A DNA stretch of 64,000 bases from Archangium lansingense. GTDB lineage: Bacteria > Myxococcota > Myxococcia > Myxococcales > Myxococcaceae. This document shows positions 8,206-17,594 of this stretch, one piece after another (the stretch's first letter is position 1; each line of letters begins with the position of its first letter). The position numbers and the translations under genes are program-made. The notes beneath the pieces were generated by a model. The model was not told where the DNA came from, did no database searches, and was given only the letters and a program-made list of their open reading frames with translations. The DNA is taken from NCBI RefSeq assembly GCF_026626635.1, contig NZ_JAPNKA010000001.1, forward strand, positions 8,912,501-8,976,500, read 5' to 3'.

Positions 8206-10413
8206 GTGGCAATTCGCATCCGTGGAGTGATGGGAGTAGCGGCCCTGTCGTTGATGATGGGCGCCTGCACCGAAGGCAACACGACCGACAACAACAAGCC
8301 CGGGGCGGTCAGGACGCTAGCGTCCGCACTCGGCAACACTGTGGTTGACGCTGACTCGACGGGCACTGCCCGCTTCATCACCGGTGACCTGGGCAACCTG
8401 CCCGAGCTGTCCTCCCCCGAGGCGGCGCTCACCGCGGACCTGAGCCCCGTGCTGGCGGGCATCGCGCCCCAGTTCAAGCTGGACGCGAGCAACCTGACCC
8501 TCAAGCGCGCCTACGCGGACGCCCAGGGTGACACCCACTACCGCTATGCGGTGAGCCACAACGGCCGGGCCATCTACGGCGGCGAGCTGCGCCTGCACGC
8601 GCGCGGCGGGAAGATCATCGCGGCCAACACCAACGTCCGCGGCGACCTGGTGGGCCCGGACAAGGCCACCGTGGCCCCCGAGGCCGCCATGAGCGCGGCG
8701 GAGCAGGACCGCGAGGCTCCCCAGGGGTCCCGCCTCGCGGGCTCCCCGGAGCTCTTCTACTACCGCAACGGCGAGAAGCTGGAGCTGGTGTACGAGGTTC
8801 GCCAGACCGGTGAGCAGGCCGACGGTACCCCCGTGGACGACTCGGTGCTGGTGAACGCCGCCGACGGCTCCGTCCTGCTGCGCATCCCCCACGTGCACAC
8901 CGGCCTGAACCGCAAGCTGTACGACGGCAAGACGCTGTCCACCCTGCCCGGCACCCTGACCCGCTCCGAGGGCGACGCCCCCGTGGCCGACGCTGTGGTC
9001 AACACCAACTACGACCACCTGGGCACCGTCTACAACTGCTACCAGAGCCTGTACGGCCGCGACTCCATCAACAACGCGGGCGCCACGCTCATCAGCACCG
9101 TGCACCACCGCGTCAAGTACGTGAACGCCTTCTGGGACGGCACCCAGATGGTGTACGGCGACGGCGACAACGTCACCGCCTCCAACCTGGCCAACTCGCT
9201 GGACGTGACCGCCCACGAGCTGACCCACGCCGTGACGGACAACGAGTCGGACCTCATCTACTCGGGTGAGTCCGGCGGCCTCAACGAGTCCATGTCCGAC
9301 ATCTTCGGCGCCGTGTGCGAGTGGTACGGCGACGGCAAGGTCGTCAGCGCGCGCACCTGGCTCATCGGTGACGACGTGTGGACGCCGGCCACCCCGGGCG
9401 ACGCCCTGCGCTACATGGCCAACCCCACCCAGGACGGCGACTCCCTGGACTACTACCCGGACTACGCCTCGGGCGTGGACGTGCACTACAGCTCCGGTAT
9501 CTCCAACCTGGCCTTCTACATGCTGAGCCAGGGCGGTACCCACCCGAAGGGCAAGACCACCCAGGTGGTGGCCGGCATCGGCATCGAGAAGGCCTCGCGC
9601 ATCTTCTACAAGGCCAACGCCGACCTCATGACGCCGAGCACCACGTTCGAGCAGGCCAAGGTGGCCACCGAGCAGGCTGCTCAGCAGCTGGGCTACGACG
9701 CGGCCACCATCGCGTCCGTCACCAACGCCTGGAAGGCCGTGGGCGTGGGCGTGCCCGTGCCTCCGCCGGTCAACACCCCGATCGAGAAGAACACCCCGAT
9801 CTCCGACATCGCTGGCGCCAAGGGCTCCAAGGTGTACTACAGCTTCAAGGTGCCCGAGGGTGCGACCGACCTGAACGTCAGCATCGCCGGTGGCACGGGT
9901 GACGCGGACCTGTACGTGCGCTTCGCCAACGCGCCCACCACCACCCAGTACGACTGCCGCCCCTACAAGTCCGGCAACGCGGAGAGCTGCCTCTTCGCCG
10001 CTCCGTCCCAGGGCACCTGGTACGTCATGCTCAACGGCTTCAGCGCCTACACCGGCGTGACGCTGTCGGTCACCTGGAAGGGTGGCTACATCCCGGTCGA
10101 GAAGGGCGTGCAGCTCGACGGCCTCTCCGGCGTGGCCGGCTCTGACCAGGTGTACAAGCTCGAGGTTCCCGCCTCCGCCAACGGCAGCCACCGCAACATC
10201 CACGTGCGCATCTTCGGCGGCGAGGGCAACGCGGACCTCTACGTGCAGCACGGCTCGGCGCCCAGCCACTTCGAGTACGACTGCCGCGAGGTCAAGGAGC
10301 ACAACTCCGAGAACTGCAACCTCAACAACGCTCGCCCGGGCAACTACTACATCAAGATCTTCGGAGCCAAGGGCGGCTACCAGAACCTCTCGCTGCGCGC
10401 TGACTACAACTGA
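8206..10413 (+). CDS. Secreted M4 (thermolysin-like) metalloprotease with two PPC domains
   Basis: A 735-residue secreted zinc endopeptidase. The GTG at 8206 is chosen because AGGAGG stands seven bases upstream; an earlier frame start is unsupported. The hydrophobic N-terminus ends in SLMMGAC, a plausible but imperfect lipobox. An FTP/PepSY-type propeptide covers about residues 90-215. The zinc motif HELTH is at 337-341 with the third ligand Glu361 in GGLNESMSD. Two C-terminal pre-peptidase (PPC) domains of about 95 residues each follow (about 526-625 and 635-735), both with GDADLYV or GNADLYV motifs. Such domains are often removed after secretion. Predatory nutrition is a reasonable role for a myxobacterium, but that is inference. 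Confidence 0.93.
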   Translation: MAIRIRGVMGVAALSLMMGACTEGNTTDNNKPGAVRTLASALGNTVVDADSTGTARFITGDLGNLPELSSPEAALTADLSPVLAGIAPQFKLDASNLTLKRAYADAQGDTHYRYAVSHNGRAIYGGELRLHARGGKIIAANTNVRGDLVGPDKATVAPEAAMSAAEQDREAPQGSRLAGSPELFYYRNGEKLELVYEVRQTGEQADGTPVDDSVLVNAADGSVLLRIPHVHTGLNRKLYDGKTLSTLPGTLTRSEGDAPVADAVVNTNYDHLGTVYNCYQSLYGRDSINNAGATLISTVHHRVKYVNAFWDGTQMVYGDGDNVTASNLANSLDVTAHELTHAVTDNESDLIYSGESGGLNESMSDIFGAVCEWYGDGKVVSARTWLIGDDVWTPATPGDALRYMANPTQDGDSLDYYPDYASGVDVHYSSGISNLAFYMLSQGGTHPKGKTTQVVAGIGIEKASRIFYKANADLMTPSTTFEQAKVATEQAAQQLGYDAATIASVTNAWKAVGVGVPVPPPVNTPIEKNTPISDIAGAKGSKVYYSFKVPEGATDLNVSIAGGTGDADLYVRFANAPTTTQYDCRPYKSGNAESCLFAAPSQGTWYVMLNGFSAYTGVTLSVTWKGGYIPVEKGVQLDGLSGVAGSDQVYKLEVPASANGSHRNIHVRIFGGEGNADLYVQHGSAPSHFEYDCREVKEHNSENCNLNNARPGNYYIKIFGAKGGYQNLSLRADYN

Positions 10414-10436
10414 GTTGATGGCGCAGTAGTGATTCG

Positions 10437-10471
10437 ACGGCCGCTCCCGTTCTCACGGGGGCGGCCGTTTC
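10437..10471 (+). terminator. Rho-independent terminator of the M4 protease gene
   Basis: A 14-bp GC-rich stem (10437-10450 pairing with 10455-10468, one G-T wobble) with a TCTC loop, followed by a short T run, starts 23 bp after the stop codon. Confidence 0.85.
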
Positions 10472-10500
10472 ACTTTGCGGGGCACGGTGGGGAGCTCGGG

Positions 10501-10550
10501 GACGGGCACCCTCACCCCGTCCCTCTCCCGGGGGGGAGAGGGGAAATTGG
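10501..10550. repeat. REP-like palindromic repeat, copy C
   Basis: CCCTCTCCC at 10521-10529 pairs with GGGAGAGGG at 10534-10542. Its flanks GACGGGCACCCTCACCCCG and GGAAATTGG are almost identical to copy B. It lies between the protease terminator and the convergent PHP gene. Confidence 0.85.
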
Positions 10551-10569
10551 CACGCTTGTGTCACTGGGG

Positions 10570-11724
10570 TCAGGGGAGCTTGGTCGCTGGCAGGACCTTC
10601 ACCGGGCTCGGGACCATCCAGGGCCTCCACTTCGTCCCGAAGAAGCTCCCCGGTGCTTCCACCCACGCTTCCACTTGCACCGCCCCCTCCTCCACCAGCT
10701 CCACCGACCTTCCATCCGCTCTCAACCGCCCCGCCCCTCGTACCTCGACTCTCACCTTTTCCCCGGCCCCCGGCGGCAGGCGCACCGTGAGCACGTCCCC
10801 CACGTGGGCCTCCCGGCGCTCCGCGTTGACTCCCTCCAGCGCGAAGCCCTCGGGCTCCCCCAACGCCCGGAAGGCACAGACCGCCTCGCCACTCGCCAGG
10901 CCCTTCACCACCTGGTCAGCCGCGGCTCGTGCGTCCTCGGGGAGTTTCCGCATGTCCGGCAGGTACATCGCCAGCGCCCGGAACACGTCCTCGTAGCGCG
11001 GCAACCCGTGCGCGTCGTGCGAGCACAGCGCCACCCGCGGCTTCTCCCGCTCGAGCGCCAGCAGCCTCGCCATCGGCTCGGGCCCCGGCTCGACGAGCAT
11101 CATCACCCCGTGCACGGGGTTGCCAAAGGACGCCCCCACCGCCGGCAACAACCGGCTGAACGGGCGGCTCATCGCGTCTCGGAAGAAGGTGTCCGCCGAG
11201 TACAGCTCGAAGCCATCCGCCCGCCGCGCGGCCTCCTCGTGGCGCCAGGGGTTGCGCTTCTGCACCGGGTGCGCGAGCACGCTCACCCCACCCGCCCTCT
11301 CCACCGCCGCCTCGGCCGCCCCTCCGTCCATCCCCTTCTGGAAGCCCTCCAGCGGGCGCTGCAGGCCGAACGCCACCAGGTGGCCATGGGCCGTGGACAG
11401 CTCCACGCCCGGCACCATCAACACCCCGTCTACGAAGGCAGGCTCCCGAGGGGCGAGATCGTTGTGGTCCGTGAGCACCACGAAGTGCAGGCCCGCCGCC
11501 TTCGCCGCCGCAGCCACCTCCTCCACCGTGCCCCGCCCGTCCGAGCGCAGCGTGTGCACATGGAAGGCCCCTCGCACCCATCCGGGCCCGTCCGCCTGGG
11601 ACGGCACCACCGGGTACTCCGCGTAGAAGGCGGCCAGGGTGAAGAACCCCGCCACGCCCAGGAGCAGCAGCACCAGCCCCAGCAACGCCCGGAGCAGCCT
11701 GCCCACCACCACCGCGGGCTTCAC
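10570..11724 (-). CDS. Membrane-anchored PHP-domain metal-dependent hydrolase
   Basis: A 384-residue protein with one N-terminal membrane helix (about residues 10-32) followed by a PHP domain. AFHVHTLRSDGRGTVEEV at about 54-71 gives the first metal ligands, then LTDHND, VPGVELST, SVLAHPVQKRN and CSHDAHG supply the rest. PHP domains are phosphoesterases or metal-dependent hydrolases; the substrate is unknown. The C-terminal 100 residues look like a beta-rich accessory domain. The GTG at 11724 overlaps the stop of the ABC exporter (GTGA), so the two are translationally coupled and may act on the same envelope process. Confidence 0.86.
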   Translation of the reverse strand: MKPAVVVGRLLRALLGLVLLLLGVAGFFTLAAFYAEYPVVPSQADGPGWVRGAFHVHTLRSDGRGTVEEVAAAAKAAGLHFVVLTDHNDLAPREPAFVDGVLMVPGVELSTAHGHLVAFGLQRPLEGFQKGMDGGAAEAAVERAGGVSVLAHPVQKRNPWRHEEAARRADGFELYSADTFFRDAMSRPFSRLLPAVGASFGNPVHGVMMLVEPGPEPMARLLALEREKPRVALCSHDAHGLPRYEDVFRALAMYLPDMRKLPEDARAAADQVVKGLASGEAVCAFRALGEPEGFALEGVNAERREAHVGDVLTVRLPPGAGEKVRVEVRGAGRLRADGRSVELVEEGAVQVEAWVEAPGSFFGTKWRPWMVPSPVKVLPATKLP

Positions 11725-13502
11725 GCCGCTCCCCGCTCCGGCGCCGCCGTCTGTAGCGCCCAGAGCGCCGCGTAACGGCCTCCCGCCTTCAGCAGCTCCG
11801 CGTGGCTGCCCCGCTCCACCACCCGCCCCGCCTCCACCACGCAGATGATGTCCGCCTCCACCACCGTCGACAGGCGGTGCGCAATCACCAGCGCCGTCCT
11901 CCCCGGCAGCACCGCAGAGAGCGCCGCCTGCACCTCGCGCTCGCTCTCTGGATCCAGGCTGCTCGTCGCCTCGTCCAGCACCAGCACCGGCGCCTTCGAC
12001 AGCACCGCCCGCGCGATGCACAGCCGCTGCCGCTGGCCTCCGCTCAGCTTCGCCCCGCGCTCACCCACCCGCGTGTCGTAACCCTCGGGCAGCGCCCGGA
12101 TGAAGCCGTCCGCGTTCGCCACCCGCGCCGCCGCCTCTACTTCCTCACGCGTGGCGTCCGGCCGCGCGTAGCGCAGGTTGTCCAGCACGCTGCCCGAGAA
12201 GAGCAACGGCTCCTGCGTCACCAGCGCGAACTTCGCCCGCACACTCGCAGCCGTGTAGCCGTCCACGTCCACCCCGTCGAAGAAGAGGTGGCCCTCCTGA
12301 GGGCGCTCGAAGCGCAGCAGCAGGCTCGTGAGTGTGCTCTTCCCTCCGCCGCTCGGCCCCACCAACGCCACCACCTTGCCCACCGGTAGCTCCAGCGTCA
12401 GCCCGTCCAGCGCCCGCCGCTCCCCGTAGAAGAAGCGCACGCCCTCCACCCGGATGCCCTGTCTCAGCGCCGGTGCCTCGAGAGCCCCCGGCACGTCCTC
12501 CACCGGGTGGCGCAGGTCCAGCAGCGAGAAGAGCCGCTCACCCGCCGCGCCCGCCTGCATCGCGAACTGCGTCACCCGGCCCAGGTCCTTCACCGGCTGG
12601 TACACGAGCACCACCGCGGTGAGGAAGGACAGCAGGGACTCGGGCTCCATCGCGTGGGTGGCCGCCGCATAGGCCAGAGCACCCGCCAGCGCCGCGGCCG
12701 CCAGGACCTCCATCACCCCGGGCACTCCGCCTCGCGCCCAGGCGGCCCGCACCAGCGCCTCCTCGTGCGCCCGCGCGTGTGTCGAAAAGCGCGCCAACTC
12801 CGCCGCCTGTCCATTGAAGGCCTGGATGGTGCGCATGCCCCCCAGCCCCTCCTGGAGCTGCCCCGAGAGGTGGCCGAGCTGTACCTGGCCCTCGCGCGTG
12901 CCCTTCAGCGCCTTGCGCGTCAGCTTCGAGGCCGGCAGCGCCGCCAGCGGCAGCACGCACAGCATCAACCCGCCCATCAGAGGACTGATGGACAGCGCCA
13001 CGCCCGCCAGCACGACGATCTGCAGCGAGTCCCGCAGGTACGAGCCCACCGTGTACATGGCCGCCTGCTCCACCGCCTGCACGTCCGCGGAGAAACGGCT
13101 GAGCAGATCTCCCATCCGCTCGCGCGCGAGCTGCGCGGGCGACAGCGCGGTGAGGCGGACGAAGAGCTCCCGCCGCAGGTCCGCCACCACCTGCTGGGCG
13201 AAGAGGCCCATGCAATAGAACTGCCCGAGGTACCCCACGCCCTTCACCACCCCCACCGTCAGCACCACCACCGGGAAGCCCCAGAGCACGGACTCGCGAG
13301 GGAGGCTCGACAGCCATGGCACCTGCTGCGCGCCACCAAAGCCCTCCGCGCCCCCCGACAGCAGGAAGCGCAGCGCCGGCCCCATCAGGTACGCGTACGC
13401 CCCCGTGGCCAGCCCCACCAGCGCCATGCACGCGAAGGCCGCCACCAGCACGCCCACGTGCGGCCGGGCGTACCCCAGCAACCTCCACAACACCTTCCGC
13501 AT
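11721..13502 (-). CDS. ABC exporter, MsbA/lipid flippase type
   Basis: A 593-residue fused half-transporter, the length of MsbA. The N-terminal membrane domain has about six helices. The nucleotide-binding domain has Walker A VGPSGGGKST (about residue 380), the signature LSGGQRQRL (about 484), Walker B VLVLDEATSSLDPES and the switch IAHRLST. The ATG at 13502 starts the family-like MRKVLWRLLGYARP. In other bacteria MsbA flips lipid A-core across the inner membrane. With so many LPS genes nearby that role is plausible, but peptide or drug exporters of the same family look alike. It overlaps the PHP gene and follows the J-domain gene by seven bases. Confidence 0.85.
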   Translation of the reverse strand: MRKVLWRLLGYARPHVGVLVAAFACMALVGLATGAYAYLMGPALRFLLSGGAEGFGGAQQVPWLSSLPRESVLWGFPVVVLTVGVVKGVGYLGQFYCMGLFAQQVVADLRRELFVRLTALSPAQLARERMGDLLSRFSADVQAVEQAAMYTVGSYLRDSLQIVVLAGVALSISPLMGGLMLCVLPLAALPASKLTRKALKGTREGQVQLGHLSGQLQEGLGGMRTIQAFNGQAAELARFSTHARAHEEALVRAAWARGGVPGVMEVLAAAALAGALAYAAATHAMEPESLLSFLTAVVLVYQPVKDLGRVTQFAMQAGAAGERLFSLLDLRHPVEDVPGALEAPALRQGIRVEGVRFFYGERRALDGLTLELPVGKVVALVGPSGGGKSTLTSLLLRFERPQEGHLFFDGVDVDGYTAASVRAKFALVTQEPLLFSGSVLDNLRYARPDATREEVEAAARVANADGFIRALPEGYDTRVGERGAKLSGGQRQRLCIARAVLSKAPVLVLDEATSSLDPESEREVQAALSAVLPGRTALVIAHRLSTVVEADIICVVEAGRVVERGSHAELLKAGGRYAALWALQTAAPERGAA

Positions 13503-13509
13503 CACGGAA

Positions 13510-15411
13510 TCACCGGCCCACCTTGCGCAGCGCGGCCTTGGCGAGCTGGGCATTGGGATTGAGCTCGAGCACCTTCAACAGCTTCTTGCGCGCCACGGAC
13601 GCGTCCTCCATCTCGCTGTCGATGATGGCCGAGATGATCAGCGCCCGCTCCAGGTACGGGTTGAGCGAGAGCGCCTTGCGCAACACCTTCTGCGCCGCCT
13701 TCGCCCGGTCCTCCTTCGGCCCCGTGCCGGCCAGGAACGTGGCCCACGCCAGGTACGAGTAGTACTCGGGCTCCTGCGGGTTGAGCGTCACCACCTCCTC
13801 GAAGTGGATGAGCGCCGAGCGGTACTGCTTGCGCTTCAGCGCCGCCTCCCCGCGCCGCAGGATGATCTCCGCGTCCACGTTCACCGTGGTGGCCCGCCCC
13901 ACGTCCATGCGCGACATCAGGTACTGCAGGTACGCCTTGCGCTTCTCCTCCACCGACAGCACCCGGTACGCCGCCGAGAGCTTCTCCTGCACCGAGTCCA
14001 GTAGATCCTTCATCTCCGAGGTGTCGTACTCGGCGTAGCTGTCTGGATGAAAGTGCGTGGCGAGCTCGTGGTAGGCGCGCTCCACCGCCTCGCTGTCCGC
14101 GGCGATGTCCAGCCCGAGGCAACGGAAGTAGCTGCCGGTGATGATCTTCACCGCGCCATCCCGCAGGCTGGCCTCTGTCTCCGTCGGCAGCGGCTTGCGC
14201 TTGCGCGGGGCGATGGACTCCGGCACCGCCACCACCTCGCCGGGACCCGTCGCCACCGGCGTGGACGAGAAGCTCATGCAGCCCGCCAGCTTGAGGAACC
14301 ACAGCAGCGAGTACCCGCGCCGGAGATCTCCTCGCCCGTGCGCCAGCAGCTCCCGCAGCGCGATGCGCCCGTTCACCTGCATGGCGATCTTCAGGTCCTC
14401 CGTGTTCAGCCCCAGCGCGCCCAGGTCCTTGCCGAACTCGGGCGTGCGCACCGGGAACTCCGCCTGGTGCGAGCGCAGCGGTGCAGCCATCACCTTGAGC
14501 GGAATGGCCCGCCGCGCCCCATCGAGGATCGGCGCCAGCGCCGGCGTCTCCACCGTGGCCACCTCGGCCTGGAACTCGTCGCCCGCGTAGAAGGCGTAGC
14601 GGCCCTCACGCATGCCGATGACCTGGGCCAGCCGGTCCGTCGTGTAGTCGCGCAGCAGTTGCAGCAGCTCCTCGCCCGCGGCCTCGACTCCCGCATCTGC
14701 CAGCGCCGCGCCAATGCGCAGCCCCGAGCCCAGCGCCTGCACCACTCGCTCCGCCTGCACCTCGGTCACCACCTGACGCTGCAGCAGGTAGCTGGGCAGC
14801 GCGTCCTGCCGCGCGCTGGAGTCGTAGTTCACCGCGCCGCCTCGGGCGAAGAACACCCGCCGCGTCAAATCCCTGTACGCCACCACCAGCACGCCGTCGC
14901 GGCCCAATCGGTGCAGCGACACCAGCAGCGCCGGCAACGGGAAGCCCTTGAGCTCGCCGCTGATCACCGCTGGACGCGCCAGCAACGCCCGCACACCCTT
15001 GAGCGGCGCCCCGGGCTGTGCCGCCACGCTCGCCAAGGACTGCAGCTTGCCTACCAGCTCGCCCGGCTTGAGGGGATCCGCCACGTAGGCGTTCACCTTC
15101 AAGTCCAGCACCGAGGCCACCCCGCGCGCCCGTCCCAGGTGGCCCTTGTCGATGGCCACGATGGGCACGCGCGCCCCCTGACTGTGGTTGCGGATGAGGT
15201 GGCCCACGTGCGCGCCCTCCAGGCGCGGCATATCCACGGACACCACCACCAGGTCCGGGTTGTCGGCGACGAAGTGCTCCATCGCCGAACCGGGATCGCT
15301 CACCGCTCGCACGGTGTAGCCAGCTTGAGACAGCACCCCGGTCAGGTGCTCCAGAGTGGGCGGATGGCTCTCGGCCAGAAGAAGCGTCTTCAAGGGCCGC
15401 CGAGTGTACAC
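13510..15411 (-). CDS. Pseudo-receiver / DUF4388 (PATAN) / J-domain / TPR protein
   Basis: A 633-residue cytoplasmic multidomain protein starting at a GTG. Residues 8-125 fold like a response-regulator receiver, but the phospho-acceptor Asp position holds Ser (VVSVDMP), the acidic pair is replaced by ES and the Lys by Asp (ADPLKP), so it should not be phosphorylated. A DUF4388/PATAN region follows (about 150-260). A J-like domain around residues 430-500 keeps the HPD tripeptide (HFHPDSY), so it may recruit an Hsp70. TPR-like helices fill about 520-633. It leads an operon with the MsbA-like exporter and PHP hydrolase. The role is unknown; a scaffold is likely. Confidence 0.82.
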   Translation of the reverse strand: MYTRRPLKTLLLAESHPPTLEHLTGVLSQAGYTVRAVSDPGSAMEHFVADNPDLVVVSVDMPRLEGAHVGHLIRNHSQGARVPIVAIDKGHLGRARGVASVLDLKVNAYVADPLKPGELVGKLQSLASVAAQPGAPLKGVRALLARPAVISGELKGFPLPALLVSLHRLGRDGVLVVAYRDLTRRVFFARGGAVNYDSSARQDALPSYLLQRQVVTEVQAERVVQALGSGLRIGAALADAGVEAAGEELLQLLRDYTTDRLAQVIGMREGRYAFYAGDEFQAEVATVETPALAPILDGARRAIPLKVMAAPLRSHQAEFPVRTPEFGKDLGALGLNTEDLKIAMQVNGRIALRELLAHGRGDLRRGYSLLWFLKLAGCMSFSSTPVATGPGEVVAVPESIAPRKRKPLPTETEASLRDGAVKIITGSYFRCLGLDIAADSEAVERAYHELATHFHPDSYAEYDTSEMKDLLDSVQEKLSAAYRVLSVEEKRKAYLQYLMSRMDVGRATTVNVDAEIILRRGEAALKRKQYRSALIHFEEVVTLNPQEPEYYSYLAWATFLAGTGPKEDRAKAAQKVLRKALSLNPYLERALIISAIIDSEMEDASVARKKLLKVLELNPNAQLAKAALRKVGR

Positions 15412-15734
15412 ATTCGGCCCGCGCGCATCAGTGGGTATCCACGCTCCCCCGCTCGTGGATTTCTCCCTCTCTCCGAATGGAATCGCCTGGCCGGTTGCCC
15501 AGGGTGGGAACGAACGCTCCCAGAGTGAAAGAGTTCAGGGAGAGCACCGCGCGGGCCGTCCATCATGCAGGAGTGCGGGCTCCGTGAAAGCGGTGATGGC
15601 TCAGGAGAGATCCGACAACCAGGAGATCCAACGGCGCGCCGCGCGCGGAGAGCGTCCCGCTGAAGCAGCTTAAAGAACGCACCGCTCCCGAGTACGAAGG
15701 CTCGGGAGCTAAGCGACTGAACTCGGAGCGTGAG
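15412..15734. other. Intergenic region (323 bp) with one strong hairpin
   Basis: Divergent spacer between the pseudo-receiver gene and a GNAT gene. I see no convincing coding region. A perfect 9-bp inverted repeat with an 8-base loop, GCTCCCGAG at 15684-15692 and CTCGGGAGC at 15701-15709, lies about 25 bp before the GNAT start. It has no T tract, so it is more likely a leader structure or an operator than a terminator. Confidence 0.5.
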
Positions 15735-16289
15735 ATGCAGACAGAGGCCACCCCCTGGCGCGGATACACCCTGCGGCGAGCCCAGTTCGAGGAGCTGGCA
15801 GTACTGCCGGAGATCGAGCACCTCGCGGCGCAGCAGTTCCTCCAGTCCGCGCAGCCCTTCGCCGCCCAACTGCCAGAGCAGACGCTCGAGCAACTCCAGG
15901 AGTACCAGCGGCAGGGAGGCGTCTGGGTGGCCGCCTCCGCGGAAGGAGACCTCGCGGCCTTCGCGCTCTGCAAGGAGGTGGATGGCATGGCGTACCTCGC
16001 GGAGATCGACGTGCACCCGGCCCATGCGCGCCAGGGTCTGGGCCGAGCCCTTTTCGAGGTGCTGAAGCGCCAGGCCCGTGAGCGAGGTTACCCAGCAATG
16101 CTCCTCACCACCTTCCGAGACGTGCCCTGGAATGCGCCCAACTACGAGCGCTGGGGCTTCCGCATCATGAGCGACGACGAGGTGGGCCCCGAGCTGCGCG
16201 GCATCCGCGAGCACGAGACCCAAGCCGGCCTCCCTCCCGCGAGCCGAGTCTGCATGGTGCTCGCACTGGACGCGAAGCCCGGCCCGTGA
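15735..16289 (+). CDS. GNAT family N-acetyltransferase
   Basis: A 184-residue GCN5-related acetyltransferase using acetyl-CoA. Motif A is clear: IDVHPAHARQGLGRALFEVL at about residues 91-110, with the Q-x-x-G-x-G/A pyrophosphate loop, followed by AMLLTTFRDVPWNAPNYERWGF, a motif B typical of this class. The substrate cannot be told. An ATG at 15735 follows a GAGCGTGAG stretch. It ends nine bases from the convergent DUF2378 gene. Confidence 0.88.
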   Translation: MQTEATPWRGYTLRRAQFEELAVLPEIEHLAAQQFLQSAQPFAAQLPEQTLEQLQEYQRQGGVWVAASAEGDLAAFALCKEVDGMAYLAEIDVHPAHARQGLGRALFEVLKRQARERGYPAMLLTTFRDVPWNAPNYERWGFRIMSDDEVGPELRGIREHETQAGLPPASRVCMVLALDAKPGP

Positions 16290-16298
16290 CGGCGGCCC

Positions 16299-16922
16299 TC
16301 ACCCCCAGGAGATCTCGTACTCGCTGTCGAGCACATCCGTCTGCTGGCCGCGCACCCTCGCGCGGTAGGCCTGCACCTTCTCAAGCAGCTCCAGCAGCAC
16401 GCCCTCGTGGAACGGGTAGGGAATGAAGGTGCGCTTCACCCGGAAGCGGGCATGCGCCGGCGCCACCCACGACAGCTCGTACATGCCGAAGCTCAACGAG
16501 ACCCGGTACACCACGGGCAAGCAGTCCAGCAGGCGCCGTGCATCCCCTCCGTGCATCACCCCCATGGCCCGACCCGCCGAGGACTCCCGGAAGTCCGCCG
16601 CCGCCCTCCGGCCGATCCGCCGCAACGCCTCCTCGATGGTCCCGTACTTCTCCGCCAGCAGATGCATCGCGGTGGAGACCATCCGGAGATAGGTGGCGAT
16701 GGGGTAGTTGAAGAGCTCCACGAACTTCTGCTCGCCACTGGCCTCCAGACAGCGCTGTGCCGTCTCCGCGTCCCCGAGCTCCTCCAGCGCCTTCAACAGG
16801 CCCATGCAGAACACGCCACGCGCGGTGTCGGTCGGAGCCGCCAGGGAGATCCGCCGAGCGAAGTCGCTCTCCCAGTGCTCCTTGGTGAACCGCGGCATGG
16901 CCACCTGACCCTCCTGGCTCAT
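16299..16922 (-). CDS. DUF2378 (TIGR02265) Myxococcales-type protein
   Basis: A 207-residue protein of the TIGR02265/DUF2378 family, which is largely restricted to Myxococcales and usually multi-copy there. Recognisable blocks are GVFCMGLLKALEELGD, YPIATYLRMVSTAMHLLAEKYG and a C-terminal VKRTFIPYPFHEGVLLELL. The function is unknown. The ATG at 16922 (MSQEGQVAMPRF) is preferred; the internal ATG at 16898 is possible. A 14-bp palindrome lies 38 bp upstream. Confidence 0.83.
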   Translation of the reverse strand: MSQEGQVAMPRFTKEHWESDFARRISLAAPTDTARGVFCMGLLKALEELGDAETAQRCLEASGEQKFVELFNYPIATYLRMVSTAMHLLAEKYGTIEEALRRIGRRAAADFRESSAGRAMGVMHGGDARRLLDCLPVVYRVSLSFGMYELSWVAPAHARFRVKRTFIPYPFHEGVLLELLEKVQAYRARVRGQQTDVLDSEYEISWG

Positions 16923-16959
16923 GCGACACCCCCCATGAGTTGACGAATCGGGTACCCCA

Positions 16960-16973
16960 CCCCACATGTGGGG
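16960..16973. promoter_or_regulatory. Perfect 14-bp palindrome upstream of the DUF2378 gene
   Basis: CCCCACATGTGGGG is a perfect dyad 38-51 bp before the DUF2378 start. Its position fits an operator for a dimeric regulator, but no regulator is identified. Confidence 0.35.
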
Positions 16974-17069
16974 CTTTATCGGGCGCACCAGAGCGAGGTT
17001 TCTATCCGCGGGTCACGAAATCAGGAAGCGTCCATTAGCAACGCTTCAGCGACACGACAGGCACGCCTC

Positions 17070-17594
17070 TCAGAGCGTGAGAAACATCAGCTCCTCGTCG
17101 ACGTACGTCTCGCCGATGCGCAGCGCCCGCTTCTCCACGCCGTAGGGTTGAAAACCCAACGAGAGGTACAGGGCCCGCGCCCGGTCATTGCCCACCACTA
17201 CCTCGAGGTGGAGCTGTTCGACACCGCCCATCTTCCTGCTGGCGTTGATGGCGACCTCGAGCAGCCGCCTGCCGATGCCTTGAGCCTGGGCCTCCGGCGT
17301 GACGTACATGCCCCAGATGCGAGCCTTGTGCGCCGCCTTGCGAAAGGAGTCCCGCCGCAGGCCCGTCATCCCCACCAACCTGTCGTCCACGAAGGCCCCG
17401 AGCACGAGGTTCGTCGCGGGAGACTGGCTGTCGAGCCGGGCACGCACCACGTCGAGGGGGACGTTCTCCTCTTCCTCGGGGGAGGAGGCAAAGCAGTCGG
17501 GGTGCTCCCGGAGGGCCCTGAGCCGGAGGGACCAGAAGGCCGCCGCCTCCGAGGGAAGCAAGGTCCGGATGATCGGTTCGCTGGGAGGCGCCAT
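17070..17594 (-). CDS. GNAT family N-acetyltransferase
   Basis: A second acetyltransferase, 174 residues. The acetyl-CoA site is MYVTPEAQAQGIGRRLLEVA at about residues 96-115, with Q-x-x-G-I-G, and motif B is LEVVVGNDRARALYLSLGF. The sequence is quite different from the GNAT at 15.7 kb, so it is not a local duplicate. It is divergent from lpxB with a 146-bp spacer. The substrate is unknown. Confidence 0.9.
   Translation of the reverse strand: MAPPSEPIIRTLLPSEAAAFWSLRLRALREHPDCFASSPEEEENVPLDVVRARLDSQSPATNLVLGAFVDDRLVGMTGLRRDSFRKAAHKARIWGMYVTPEAQAQGIGRRLLEVAINASRKMGGVEQLHLEVVVGNDRARALYLSLGFQPYGVEKRALRIGETYVDEELMFLTL

Noticed and set aside
15590..15673. Short reading frame in the 15.4-15.7 kb gap
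   Set aside because: No ribosome-binding site, no homology features and biased composition; not supported as a gene.
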